A DNA stretch of 64,000 bases from a virus, in IMG/VR virus record IMGVR_UViG_3300006841_000093, positions 1 to 64,000 of that record, one strand, 5' to 3'. The notes under the pieces are model-generated. The model was not told the origin of the DNA. It saw only the letters and a list, made by a program, of their open reading frames with translations, and ran no database searches. A program made the position numbers and the translations under genes. This document shows positions 26,369-34,338 of the stretch, piece after piece; the first letter of the stretch is position 1; each line of letters opens with the position of its first letter.

Positions 26369-26515
26369 ATGGAAAGTTACGATATGTGTACTCAAATAAT
26401 ACATGAAATGTCAGATACCCATAAGTGGATGGGATTATTTATGTTCGGTTTTGGACTTTTTGTAGGAGTTATATTTCAAAAAATCCAAGATGGTGAGGTG
26501 GAAAGGACGCCATAA
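26369..26515 (+). CDS. Small single-TM protein
   Basis: 48 residues from ATG 26369, one base after the transporter stop, with AAAGGA upstream. One hydrophobic segment MGLFMFGFGLFVGVIF (about 21-36) flanked by charged ends. Likely a small membrane subunit or regulator of the preceding transporter, judged only from coupling and size. Confidence 0.6.
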   Translation: MESYDMCTQIIHEMSDTHKWMGLFMFGFGLFVGVIFQKIQDGEVERTP

Positions 26516-26517
26516 TA

Positions 26518-26661
26518 ATAGACAGAACAAACGAACAAAGAGAAAAGGCTAAGTTTTTTAGACAATATCGTTATAGGTGGGCTAAAATATTTGGTAAAAT
26601 GTCAATGAAACAAGAAAATGAATTATGGGAGATGTGGATAAGACCGAATGAAAAAACATGA
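26518..26661 (+). CDS. Possible small ORF without standard start codon
   Basis: An open frame of about 47 codons with protein-like content (NEQREKAKFFRQYRYRWAKIF, ELWEMWIRP) fills the gap before the next oxygenase gene and overlaps it by 14 bases. It has only ATA codons at its 5' end (26512-26520); the first ATG is at 26599. Either an ATA start is used or the gene is decayed. Confidence 0.3.
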   Translation: MDRTNEQREKAKFFRQYRYRWAKIFGKMSMKQENELWEMWIRPNEKT

Positions 26662-27196
26662 GCCGTTTAAAATTCCTATTTGGGAATTTGACCAACTAGG
26701 AATAGATAATGATTTACTAACAACTTATTGTTTAGAGTTTGAAGCAGAAAACCCCTCTATAACAAAAAGTAATCAAGGTGGTTATCAATCACCAAATTTA
26801 CTATTAAGCAATATGGAAATTTGTACATTGGTTACTGATATAGAATGGAAACTGCGTGAAATACAAGAAACTCCTTTAGTTGTATCTAATATATGGTTTA
26901 ATATTAATAGATACAAAGATACCAATCTTCCTCACGTACATCCAATGTCTCATTATTCTGGTGTATATTACGTTAAAACTTCTAAAGATTGTGGAAACAT
27001 TAATTTAGAACATCCGGCTCTTGATCTTTTACATCATTATCCTAATGGTGGAAAGGGTGCACTCTTTATTGGAGAGGCGCTAGAAAAAAGATTATATATA
27101 TTTCCAAGTTGGTTAAAGCATTATGTTTCACCCAATCTTAATAAAGATCAAGAAAGAATATCTATATCTTTCAATACTACGAATGGGGGTGGATAA
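26648..27196 (+). CDS. 2OG-Fe(II) oxygenase-like protein (TIGR02466-like)
   Basis: 182 residues, related in pattern to the protein at 2782: NIWFNINRYKDTNLPHVHPMSHYSGVYYVK and FPSWLKHYVSPN...ERISISFN. The HxH pair and distal His of the jelly-roll are kept, but the Asp seen in HSHPD of the first copy is Met here (HVHPM), so iron binding may differ or be lost. Its stop abuts the next gene. Substrate unknown. Confidence 0.65.
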   Translation: MKKHEPFKIPIWEFDQLGIDNDLLTTYCLEFEAENPSITKSNQGGYQSPNLLLSNMEICTLVTDIEWKLREIQETPLVVSNIWFNINRYKDTNLPHVHPMSHYSGVYYVKTSKDCGNINLEHPALDLLHHYPNGGKGALFIGEALEKRLYIFPSWLKHYVSPNLNKDQERISISFNTTNGGG

Positions 27197-27441
27197 TGCC
27201 TATTTATGAGTATAAATGTGACAAGTGTAATTGTATGTGGGAAGAAATTCAAAAGTTTAGTGATCCCACATTAACCTTATGCAAGGGATGTGAGCAAGAA
27301 GGAGGTGTTCATAAGCTCATTCCCGGCCAAATGAATTTTATATTAAAAGGTGATGGATGGTTCAAGGATGGATATTCCACACCAGCTAAAGAAAATGAGG
27401 GTGCTGATTCTGGGGCGGCGCAGGTGACTACTGACCAGTAA
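27196..27441 (+). CDS. FmdB-type zinc ribbon protein
   Basis: 81 residues. The start MPIYEYKCDKCNCMWEEIQ with Cys8/Cys11 and a second pair in LCKGCEQ (about 34-37) form the zinc ribbon of the FmdB/CxxC-CxxC regulatory family, frequent in marine T4-like phages. The typical GWFKDGYS follows near 54. Possibly a nucleic-acid-binding regulator. GC content rises sharply at the gene's 3' end. Confidence 0.85.
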   Translation: MPIYEYKCDKCNCMWEEIQKFSDPTLTLCKGCEQEGGVHKLIPGQMNFILKGDGWFKDGYSTPAKENEGADSGAAQVTTDQ

Positions 27442-27550
27442 CCAGATCGGCGGGTTTCGTCATCCGTCAGCAGTAGAGTCGTAAACACGTTGGACTCTTT
27501 GACTGTAGCACTCTCATCTTATATTATGTACCTATGAAAAAGAAACCCAA
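27442..27550 (+). other. GC-rich intergenic segment with hairpin
   Basis: No gene. By hand count about 55 of the 100 bases 27411-27510 are G or C, against roughly a third in the surroundings. A six-pair stem AGAGTC/GACTCT spans 27475-27498 with a 12-base loop, followed by TTTG, so a weak terminator is possible. The change in composition suggests a junction of acquired DNA. Confidence 0.5.
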
Positions 27551-29107
27551 ATGAAAATAGTTATTGTTGGTGGCGGCACTGCTGGTTGGATTAGTGCAAT
27601 AATTGCTAGTGCAAGACATCCTAATCACAATATTACTGTTATAGAAAGCAGTAAAATAGCAGTTGTAGGAGTAGGTGAAAGTACAACAGGATTTTTTACT
27701 TCTATACTTGCAAACGGAGCAACAAACTTTGGTTGTGACCAACATGAATTTATCAAAGAAACAGGTGCAACACTAAAATATGCTATCAAACATAAAGGCT
27801 GGACTAATAATATAGATGATTATTACATAGGACCGATAGATGGAACGACCACTAACTGGTTTGTACCTGACATTATGTTTAATTATGGTTTAGATAAGCT
27901 ATCGCGACAAGATATGTTAAAATTATCAAGGCTTGGCCATAGGATTTATCATGGTAGTAGTAATTTTAACATACATACTAAACAATTTACAAATGTAAAA
28001 GATCATGCATATCATATAGACGCACACCTTACTGGTCAATATTTTAAGAAAATTTGTCTACAAAGAAATAACATAAAATTTATTGATTCAGAGGTATTGG
28101 ATGTGTCACTTAATGAACAGGGATATGTTAAAGACTTGAGCCTATCTAATGGCCAGACTGTTGATGGTGACTTATTTATTGACTGTTCAGGCTTTAATCG
28201 TGTAATAATGAAACACCTACCAAGCAAATGGATCAGTTATAAAGACAACTTACCATTAAACGTCGGTATGCCATTCAATTTAAAATATAAACAAGATGAA
28301 ATTCCTGAACCATATACAACAGCTTGGGCTCAAAAAGCAGGATGGATGTGGCAAATTCCATTAATGGACAGAAAAGGATGTGGGTATGTGTATTGTGATG
28401 CATATACTACTCCAGACAAAGCACAAGAAGAAATAGAAACTATACTAGGACAGGAGATTGATCCTATTAGAACAATTAAATTTTCTTCTGGACGGCAAGA
28501 ATCTGCATGGATCAAAAACTGTGTAACAATAGGACTTAGTAGTGCTTTCTTAGAACCATTGGAAGCAATTAGTATACATTCAACTATTGCACAAGCAAAC
28601 AATCTATTCTTAGAATGTGTAAAACCTACCATCAACAATACAATAAATAAAGGCAGTATTGCAATTTATAACAAGCGTACAAGAATAATGTATGATGATT
28701 TAAAAGATTTTCTTGTAATGCACTATATGGGTGGCCGAGAAGATAGTGAATTCTGGAAATATATAAAAACTGGTGTAACAAAAACCGAAATGGTTAAAGA
28801 ATTACTAGAAATGGCTAAAACTAATATACCTAATATTAATGCAGTCCCAGATAATCCAGGCGGTGCAAATTGGGGTTTATGGAGTTATGTAATGGAAGGC
28901 ATTAATGTAATCAATAAAGATGTAGCGGGTGCAGAATTGTCATGTATATATGACGGGATCAACTTGGCTGAACTTGCACAACTAGATTATTATGAGATGA
29001 ATAAACAATGGGATCAAGACTTACAAAATGAGTCTACATACAAAGAATTTATTGAATATTTTAGGGGATTAACAGATGAAAAAGAAACATCGAACACTTT
29101 ACGATAA
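27551..29107 (+). CDS. Flavin-dependent tryptophan-halogenase-like enzyme
   Basis: 518 residues, full length. FAD-binding IVGGGTAGW (about 5-13), VGVGESTTGFF (about 39-49), the lysine expected to form the chloramine at about K76 in TLKYAIKHKGW, WMWQIP (265-270; the halogenase WxWxIP motif) and SSAFLEPLEAISIH (about 333-346). Chemistry known for the family: halogenation of tryptophan or other electron-rich aromatics with FADH2, O2 and halide; a reductase partner is not seen here. Substrate is not predictable. Its upstream composition break hints at acquisition. Confidence 0.85.
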   Translation: MKIVIVGGGTAGWISAIIASARHPNHNITVIESSKIAVVGVGESTTGFFTSILANGATNFGCDQHEFIKETGATLKYAIKHKGWTNNIDDYYIGPIDGTTTNWFVPDIMFNYGLDKLSRQDMLKLSRLGHRIYHGSSNFNIHTKQFTNVKDHAYHIDAHLTGQYFKKICLQRNNIKFIDSEVLDVSLNEQGYVKDLSLSNGQTVDGDLFIDCSGFNRVIMKHLPSKWISYKDNLPLNVGMPFNLKYKQDEIPEPYTTAWAQKAGWMWQIPLMDRKGCGYVYCDAYTTPDKAQEEIETILGQEIDPIRTIKFSSGRQESAWIKNCVTIGLSSAFLEPLEAISIHSTIAQANNLFLECVKPTINNTINKGSIAIYNKRTRIMYDDLKDFLVMHYMGGREDSEFWKYIKTGVTKTEMVKELLEMAKTNIPNINAVPDNPGGANWGLWSYVMEGINVINKDVAGAELSCIYDGINLAELAQLDYYEMNKQWDQDLQNESTYKEFIEYFRGLTDEKETSNTLR

Positions 29108-29132
29108 TTGGAAATATAAAAAAGGAAACTTT

Positions 29133-29570
29133 ATGGAATTTAATAATCCTATTTTTCAAACTCTTTTGGGTTTGGTAATTTTTTACATTGGTTTAAAAAT
29201 GTTTTCAGGTGGTATGAAGTCAATGGGAAAACTAGAACATCTTGAATATTTTATACACAATCCCTATTGGATGTTTTTCGGAGCAATAGGATGTACCCTC
29301 CTCTGGCAATCTTCATCACTTTCTACAACTGCTATAATAGGTCTAGTTGCTTCAGGCGCACTACCACTTCCTTCTGCGATTGCTGCAGTATTGGGAGCAA
29401 ATATAGGAACGACAGGCACTATATGGTTAGCAGGAATAATGGTTTCTGATGGAATGCCTCAAGGAATAACAAAACAAATAGCAATAGTACATACAGGAGT
29501 AAATGCAGCTATGGCAATTGCTTTACTTCCATTTTGTCAAGTTATAGCACGATTCGTGTCAAGATTTTGA
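29133..29570 (+). CDS. Half-size Na/Pi cotransporter protein
   Basis: 145 residues from ATG 29133, chosen because AAAGGA lies 7 bases upstream; the longer frame from 29076 overlaps the halogenase gene and has no matching sequence. The repeat FFGAIGCTLLWQSSSLSTTAIIGLVASGALPLPSAIAAVLGANIGTT carries the QSSS motif and GANIGTT of the Na_Pi_cotrans family (NptA/PhoU-linked). Normal transporters have two such inverted repeats; one is present here, so it would have to dimerise, or act as a modifier of the host carrier. Role in phosphate supply is inferred. Confidence 0.8.
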   Translation: MEFNNPIFQTLLGLVIFYIGLKMFSGGMKSMGKLEHLEYFIHNPYWMFFGAIGCTLLWQSSSLSTTAIIGLVASGALPLPSAIAAVLGANIGTTGTIWLAGIMVSDGMPQGITKQIAIVHTGVNAAMAIALLPFCQVIARFVSRF

Positions 29571-29573
29571 TTT

Positions 29574-29608
29574 GATAAATAGAGATAAGAGATGGAAGGT
29601 TTCTTATC
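29574..29608 (+). promoter_or_regulatory. Possible late box and hairpin before the purine operon
   Basis: GATAAATA (29574-29581) is 7 of 8 to the late box. GATAAGA (29584-29590) pairs with TCTTATC (29602-29608). The 73-base gap contains nothing else visible besides the AAGGA ribosome site of the next gene. Confidence 0.35.
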
Positions 29609-29643
29609 CACACACTTTTAATTATTAATGTCGGAAGGACGTA

Positions 29644-30636
29644 ATGCGAATTATTGATGATACTAAATTGGATTTTAGTGATGTTTTAATTACCCCCAAA
29701 AGATCTCAACTTACCTCACGCAAAGAAGCAGAACTCTCCAGACATTTTACCTTCAAACATTCAAATCACACTTGGACAGGAATTCCTATAATTGCGGCCA
29801 ATATGGATCATACAGGAACAATTGCTATGGCACATGTTCTTATGGAATATCCTATGCTTACAGCACTATGTAAGTTTGTTGAATCTTCTGAGTGGGGATG
29901 GAACAAAAATATAATAAGAACAGTCGGATTAGATCAAAATTTGGATGAACTACCTTATATGTCTGACTCGGCGCCATGGATTTGTCTTGATGTGGCGAAT
30001 GGATATACAGAACGATTTAATGATTATGTTGCATTAATGAGAGAACACGAAGCAACCAAAGGAAAAATAATCATAGCAGGAAATGTATGTACACCAGAAG
30101 CAACTGAACAAATAATTTTAGCAGGAGCAGATATTGTAAAGATAGGAATAGGTCCGGGCTCTGTTTGTACTACTCGTAAAATGACAGGGATAGGATATCC
30201 ACAATTATCTGCAATAATAGAATGTGCAGACGCGGCACATGGATTAGGTGGTCACATTGTTGCAGATGGTGGATGTACAGTAGTAGGAGATATAGCAAAG
30301 GCTTTTGGTGGTGGAGCAGATTTTGTAATGTTAGGTGGTATGTTAGCAGGACACAAAGAATGTGAAGGCGAAGTTGAAGATGATACAATGACATTTTATG
30401 GTATGTCTTCAGAAGAGGCACAACTCAAGTATTATGGTGAAAAGAAAACACATAGAGCATCAGAAGGAAAGAAAGTTCAAGTTCCATACAAAGGAAATGT
30501 TGCAGATACAATAGAAGAAATTTTAGGAGGATTACGAAGTTCTTGTACTTATGCCGGAGCACGAACATTAAAAGCATTACCAAAATGTTGTACATTTGTA
30601 AAAGTTAATAGACAATTAAATGAGGTATTTTCATGA
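29644..30636 (+). CDS. guaC: GMP reductase (GuaC)
   Basis: 330 residues (E. coli GuaC 347). NADPH-dependent deamination of GMP to IMP. The barrel shows IPIIAANMDHTGT (about 47-59), IIAGNVCTPEAT, and the active loop KIGIGPGSVCTTRKMTGIGYPQLSA with catalytic Cys175; LGGMLAGHKECEGE follows. The GxGxGSVCTTR loop with the TGIGYPQ context fits GMP reductase better than IMP dehydrogenase, and no CBS domain is present. GGAAGGA precedes the ATG. First gene of the purine operon; overlaps the next by four bases. Confidence 0.9.
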   Translation: MRIIDDTKLDFSDVLITPKRSQLTSRKEAELSRHFTFKHSNHTWTGIPIIAANMDHTGTIAMAHVLMEYPMLTALCKFVESSEWGWNKNIIRTVGLDQNLDELPYMSDSAPWICLDVANGYTERFNDYVALMREHEATKGKIIIAGNVCTPEATEQIILAGADIVKIGIGPGSVCTTRKMTGIGYPQLSAIIECADAAHGLGGHIVADGGCTVVGDIAKAFGGGADFVMLGGMLAGHKECEGEVEDDTMTFYGMSSEEAQLKYYGEKKTHRASEGKKVQVPYKGNVADTIEEILGGLRSSCTYAGARTLKALPKCCTFVKVNRQLNEVFS

Positions 30637-31091
30637 GTGTAGATTTATGGTATGGATGGAGAGAAATGCGAAGAGATGTAAATACTCTTTGTAGAGAAAT
30701 AACATTAGATAAATTTAATCCTGAAGTTGTAGTAGGAATTTCAAGAGGTGGACTATTACCAGGCGTTATGATGTCACATTGGATGGAAAAACCATTTAAA
30801 CCAATTAAAGCGGCACTTAGAGATCATCCCGAATGGGAAGATTATTTACCAAGAAAAACAGATAAGCGTGTTTTAATTGTAGATGATGTATGTGATTCTG
30901 GTGAAACTTTTCATAAAATGAGAAACCACATTACAGAAAGAGCCAATGGAGTAGATGTTAGATTTGCTACTCTTTGGTGGAATAATGAGTGTAATTTTGA
31001 ACCTCATTATTATGCACAGCAATGTGCAAAGGATTCAGAAAATATCTGGATTCATTTCCCGTGGGAGAATTGGTGGAATTCTCCTAATTAA
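30633..31091 (+). CDS. Purine phosphoribosyltransferase, Gpt/Hpt-like
   Basis: 152 residues. EVVVGISRGGLLPGVMMSHWM (about 31-51) is the PPi loop region and VLIVDDVCDSGETF (80-93) is the PRPP-binding motif. Size and SRGG match xanthine-guanine phosphoribosyltransferases, converting guanine, xanthine or hypoxanthine plus PRPP to the nucleotide. Placed directly after GuaC and before a nucleoside-binding protein, it fits purine salvage. Exact base specificity cannot be read. Confidence 0.8.
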   Translation: MSVDLWYGWREMRRDVNTLCREITLDKFNPEVVVGISRGGLLPGVMMSHWMEKPFKPIKAALRDHPEWEDYLPRKTDKRVLIVDDVCDSGETFHKMRNHITERANGVDVRFATLWWNNECNFEPHYYAQQCAKDSENIWIHFPWENWWNSPN

Positions 31092-31116
31092 CAATAAAAC
31101 TCGGAAGGAGTTAAAT

Positions 31117-32205
31117 ATGAAGAAAATTATTGCTATTTTAGCAGTTACGGCTCTTGTTGTAACTACTGGAATAATGGCAGTTGGTAAAAAAGTACCTTCA
31201 GTTGGTTATGTTTTAGTGGGACCAAAAAACGATGGTGGTTGGTCAATGAGACATTATCATGGTTTCATGTCCTTAAAAAAACATGGTTATAATGTATCTG
31301 GTGTTGAAATGGTGCCAGAAGCAGAATCAACAAAAGTATTCCGAAAATTAGCACGAAAACATGATATTGTTTTTGCAACATCTTTCGGTTATATGGATCA
31401 CATGTTGAAAGCTGCAAAGAAAGATTCTAGTACAGTTTTTATGCACGCCACAGGATATAAGGGTAATGATACAAATATGGACAACTACGTTTGTCATTCA
31501 TTCCAAGCACGATACCTCACAGGAATTGCAGCTGGAATGTTGACAAAAACAAATAAGATTGGTGTAGTTGGTTCACACCCAATTCCTGAAATTATTCGTA
31601 ACATTAATGCTCTAACTATTGGAGCCCAAACAGTAAATCCAGACATTGAAGTGAATATCGTATGGATTAATTCGTGGTTTGATCCGCCTAAAGATATGGA
31701 TGCGGCCAAAGCACTTTTGGAATCTGGAAATGATATACTTTATACAACAACCGATTCACCTAGTGTAGTTTCTCTTGCTCAAAAAGCATGGAAAACTGAG
31801 GGTAAGGAAGTATGGAGTATGGGCAATGATGCACCTATGGGAAGTAACGGCCCAGACAGATACATCACAGGAATGATGTTTAATTGGAATGTTCTTTACA
31901 AACATATAGTTGATCAACTTGCAGAAGGTAAACTTCAAATGAATCAACGTTGGGCATGGGGATTACAAGAAAATTGTGTAGCTCTATCGCCGTGGGGTAA
32001 AAATGTTCCAGGTGATGTAGTGAATAAAGTTGAAACTATCAAGATGCAATGGATTCAAGATGATCTAGGTACATACTTTCCTTTTGATCAAGGAGTTACA
32101 AAAGCAGATGGTAGTACAGTTGGTAAAGGTGAAATTGCAAGACCTCAATTAGAAACTATGCAATATTTTGTCAAAGGAGTGGCTTCACCATTTCCTGTAA
32201 AATAA
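31117..32205 (+). CDS. BMP/PnrA family periplasmic nucleoside-binding protein
   Basis: 362 residues from ATG 31117, selected by GGAAGGAG 6 bases upstream and a following signal peptide (basic start, hydrophobic residues about 5-22). The mature protein has the BMP family marks: VGYVLVGPKNDGGWSMRHYHG near 29-49, FATSFGYMDHML, IGVVGSHPIPEIIRNINALTIGAQ, and SMGNDAP. BMP proteins bind purine nucleosides or related ligands for ABC importers. No ABC permease or ATPase genes occur here; the next gene is a secondary-type permease, so it may feed the host importer or that permease. Confidence 0.85.
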   Translation: MKKIIAILAVTALVVTTGIMAVGKKVPSVGYVLVGPKNDGGWSMRHYHGFMSLKKHGYNVSGVEMVPEAESTKVFRKLARKHDIVFATSFGYMDHMLKAAKKDSSTVFMHATGYKGNDTNMDNYVCHSFQARYLTGIAAGMLTKTNKIGVVGSHPIPEIIRNINALTIGAQTVNPDIEVNIVWINSWFDPPKDMDAAKALLESGNDILYTTTDSPSVVSLAQKAWKTEGKEVWSMGNDAPMGSNGPDRYITGMMFNWNVLYKHIVDQLAEGKLQMNQRWAWGLQENCVALSPWGKNVPGDVVNKVETIKMQWIQDDLGTYFPFDQGVTKADGSTVGKGEIARPQLETMQYFVKGVASPFPVK

Positions 32206-32210
32206 TAATT

Positions 32211-32240
32211 GGGGATGCCCTCATGGATGAGAAATTCCCC
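32211..32240 (+). other. Intergenic hairpin between BMP and permease genes
   Basis: GGGGA (32211-32215) pairs with TCCCC (32236-32240), enclosing CTCAT/ATGAG (32220-32224, 32227-32231). There is no T-run, so rather an mRNA processing or stability element than a full terminator. Confidence 0.45.
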
Positions 32241-32263
32241 CCAAAAGAAAATGAAAGGTTAAT

Positions 32264-33397
32264 ATGGAAGGTCTGTTAGAAAGCATTTTAACAGCGGTTG
32301 CGGTGGTGATTAATGGTATACCTCAAGGGATTTTAGCACTATCTTTTGGGTTTGCCGCCTTTCCTACTGCAATAGCATTCGTTATTGGTATTATAGGATC
32401 AATAGCATTTGCTTCAGTAGCAACTATTTCGTTTCAAGCAGAAACGATTACATTAGCCGGTACTTTAGGTAAAACTATGAAAGAGAGGTTATCTCTCATA
32501 TTTTGGGGTGCCGCATTATTGTTGATTCCGTCATTGCTAGGAATGAACGAAGCACTTGTACAGTTTATCGGTCCGATTGTTGTCACATCGATGATGTGTG
32601 GAGTTGGATTGATGCTTGCAAATGTGTCAATAGATTTGTTTAATTCAGAAAAATGGACAGGCATAGTCTCTATGGTTAGTGCCTTGGCTGTTTGGTTTTG
32701 GACAAAAGATTTGGCATGGACAATTATTTCTTCTGTACTTATTTCTACTGCATTTTACGTTTTACTTAAACAAAATGCAATGTTACGAGAAACATTGGGA
32801 GTAGAAATAGAAGAGATTGAAGTTGATAAGTCAAGAGAAAAATTCACTACAGGAAATATTGAGTGGAAGTTTTGGACAAATAAAAATATTGTTTTAGGCG
32901 CATTATCTCTTGCGTGTCTAAACATTGGTGCAAATATCTCATTTGGTAAGATTACAGGATCTATTGCGGGTGCAAATACAAATATAGACCATTTAGCAAT
33001 TTATTCAAGTCTTGCAGACATGGGATCTGCATTCTTTGGTGGTGGGCCGGTTGAGGCAATCATCTCAGGAACTGCTGCAGCTCCAATGCCTATAGTTGCA
33101 TCTTGTATTATGATGGGAATTATGGCAGTCATACTTTTGACTAAATTACTTCCTGTTATTGGACAATATGTTCATCGTGCATCTATTGCGGGATTTCTTT
33201 TTGTCTTAGGAGTATTCGTTACTTTCATGACAAACATTAATGGTGCAATAGCTCAAGGTGGTGAATTTGCTGGCCCATACGGATTCGGTCCAATGGGAAT
33301 GGTAATTGGTGCAACCGCCTTTGTAACTATGAAGTGGAATCCTTTTTATGGATTAGTTGCAGGATTTGTTACTCAAATGATTTTTGTGGGAGCATAA
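32264..33397 (+). CDS. NCS2/AzgA-like nucleobase permease
   Basis: 377 residues with about 10-12 hydrophobic segments. GIPQGILALSFGFAAFPTAIAFVIG (about 18-42) and the central NIGANISFGKITGSIAGANTNIDHLAIYSSLADMGSAFFGGGPVEAI (about 224-270) resemble the NCS2/AzgA purine permease fold, with alanine/glycine-rich half-helices around the substrate site. A charged loop (about 178-200) interrupts the TM helices. Family assignment is tentative; neighbours (three phosphoribosyltransferases and GuaC) support a purine base as cargo. AAAGG precedes the ATG. Confidence 0.65.
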   Translation: MEGLLESILTAVAVVINGIPQGILALSFGFAAFPTAIAFVIGIIGSIAFASVATISFQAETITLAGTLGKTMKERLSLIFWGAALLLIPSLLGMNEALVQFIGPIVVTSMMCGVGLMLANVSIDLFNSEKWTGIVSMVSALAVWFWTKDLAWTIISSVLISTAFYVLLKQNAMLRETLGVEIEEIEVDKSREKFTTGNIEWKFWTNKNIVLGALSLACLNIGANISFGKITGSIAGANTNIDHLAIYSSLADMGSAFFGGGPVEAIISGTAAAPMPIVASCIMMGIMAVILLTKLLPVIGQYVHRASIAGFLFVLGVFVTFMTNINGAIAQGGEFAGPYGFGPMGMVIGATAFVTMKWNPFYGLVAGFVTQMIFVGA

Positions 33398-33952
33398 ATG
33401 GAAACGTATACTCTTAACGTAGCAGGTCTACAACGAGAGTTACCCAAAGTACAAATTAATGACGAGCTCGCAATAGCGAGCTTTGTCATGTTTGGTGACA
33501 CTCAGTTGATAGAATCTTGTGCAGAAGCAATTATTTTACATGCAGATTTTCCAAATCCTGTAAGTCAAATTGATATTTTGTGTTCGCCTGAAGCAAAATC
33601 AATTCCTTTAGTTCATGCTGTTGCGAGAAGATTAAATGTAGATTATGTGATTGCAAGAAAATCTGTTAAAGGATATATGTCTGAACCAATGGTTGAGAAA
33701 GTTCAATCTATCACGACAATAGGAGCTCAAACTCTTGTACTTGATAAGAGTGATGTTGAAAAATTAGAAGGTAAAAATATTTGTATAGTTGATGATGTTG
33801 TATCTACTGGTGGTTCAATTATTGGATTAGAAAATATGTTAAAAAAGATTGAATGTAATATAGTATGTAAAGCGGCGGTCTTATTGGAAGAGGCCGGTTA
33901 TGATAAAGATGATCTAGTGTATCTAGAAAAATTACCAATTTTTAAAGTATGA
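33398..33952 (+). CDS. Adenine-phosphoribosyltransferase-like enzyme
   Basis: 184 residues. SPEAKSIPLVHAVARRLNVDYVIARKSVKGYM (about 63-94) and the PRPP motif ICIVDDVVSTGGS (128-140) match the Apt-like branch of type I phosphoribosyltransferases, including VQSITT and LVLDKSDVEKLEGK ahead of the motif. Expected reaction: adenine (or another purine) plus PRPP to nucleotide. Starts one base after the permease stop and overlaps the next gene (ATGA). Confidence 0.78.
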   Translation: METYTLNVAGLQRELPKVQINDELAIASFVMFGDTQLIESCAEAIILHADFPNPVSQIDILCSPEAKSIPLVHAVARRLNVDYVIARKSVKGYMSEPMVEKVQSITTIGAQTLVLDKSDVEKLEGKNICIVDDVVSTGGSIIGLENMLKKIECNIVCKAAVLLEEAGYDKDDLVYLEKLPIFKV

Positions 33953-34338
33953 TTGATTTATTTCAAAAGGTAGATTTCAAATCCCACGCAGGATTAGATT
34001 TGAAATGGAAAATCGAAATGGATGCACTTTCACATGGAGAGTGGGAGTGTATTGCTCAAATGATTATGGAACTTTCTCCCCCATTTAAAGAAGCAATTGG
34101 AATTCCTAGAGGTGGTAATATACTAGGAAAATTAATGAATAAACACGGCACAGGAAAAAGAGAAGATCCAATATGTATTGTTGATGATGTCCTTACTACA
34201 GGCGGATCAATGAATGAATTTAGAACAAAGAGACATTGGAGAAACCCATCTAAGTACATTGGATGGGTAGTTTTTGCTAGATCAAAACCTCCAGATTGGG
34301 TAACTGCCCTTTTTCAAATGCCATCAACTACTAAATAG
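33949..34338 (+). CDS. Short phosphoribosyltransferase-family protein
   Basis: 129 residues. EAIGIPRGGNILGKLM (about 48-63) and the PRPP motif ICIVDDVLTTGGSM (76-89) are present, but the protein is short and lacks most of a hood domain, like orotate- or ComF-type members. It is the third PRT of the operon. It may be a regulatory or reduced enzyme. Last gene of the unit, ending 8 bases before the convergent tRNA gene. Confidence 0.7.
   Translation: MIDLFQKVDFKSHAGLDLKWKIEMDALSHGEWECIAQMIMELSPPFKEAIGIPRGGNILGKLMNKHGTGKREDPICIVDDVLTTGGSMNEFRTKRHWRNPSKYIGWVVFARSKPPDWVTALFQMPSTTK

Noticed and set aside
29076-29132. N-terminal extension of the Na/Pi protein
   Set aside because: Lies in the halogenase gene and lacks a ribosome site; the ATG at 29133 has one.
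30955-31116. N-terminal extension of the BMP protein
   Set aside because: Overlaps the phosphoribosyltransferase gene; a perfect GGAAGGAG and a signal peptide mark the start at 31117.
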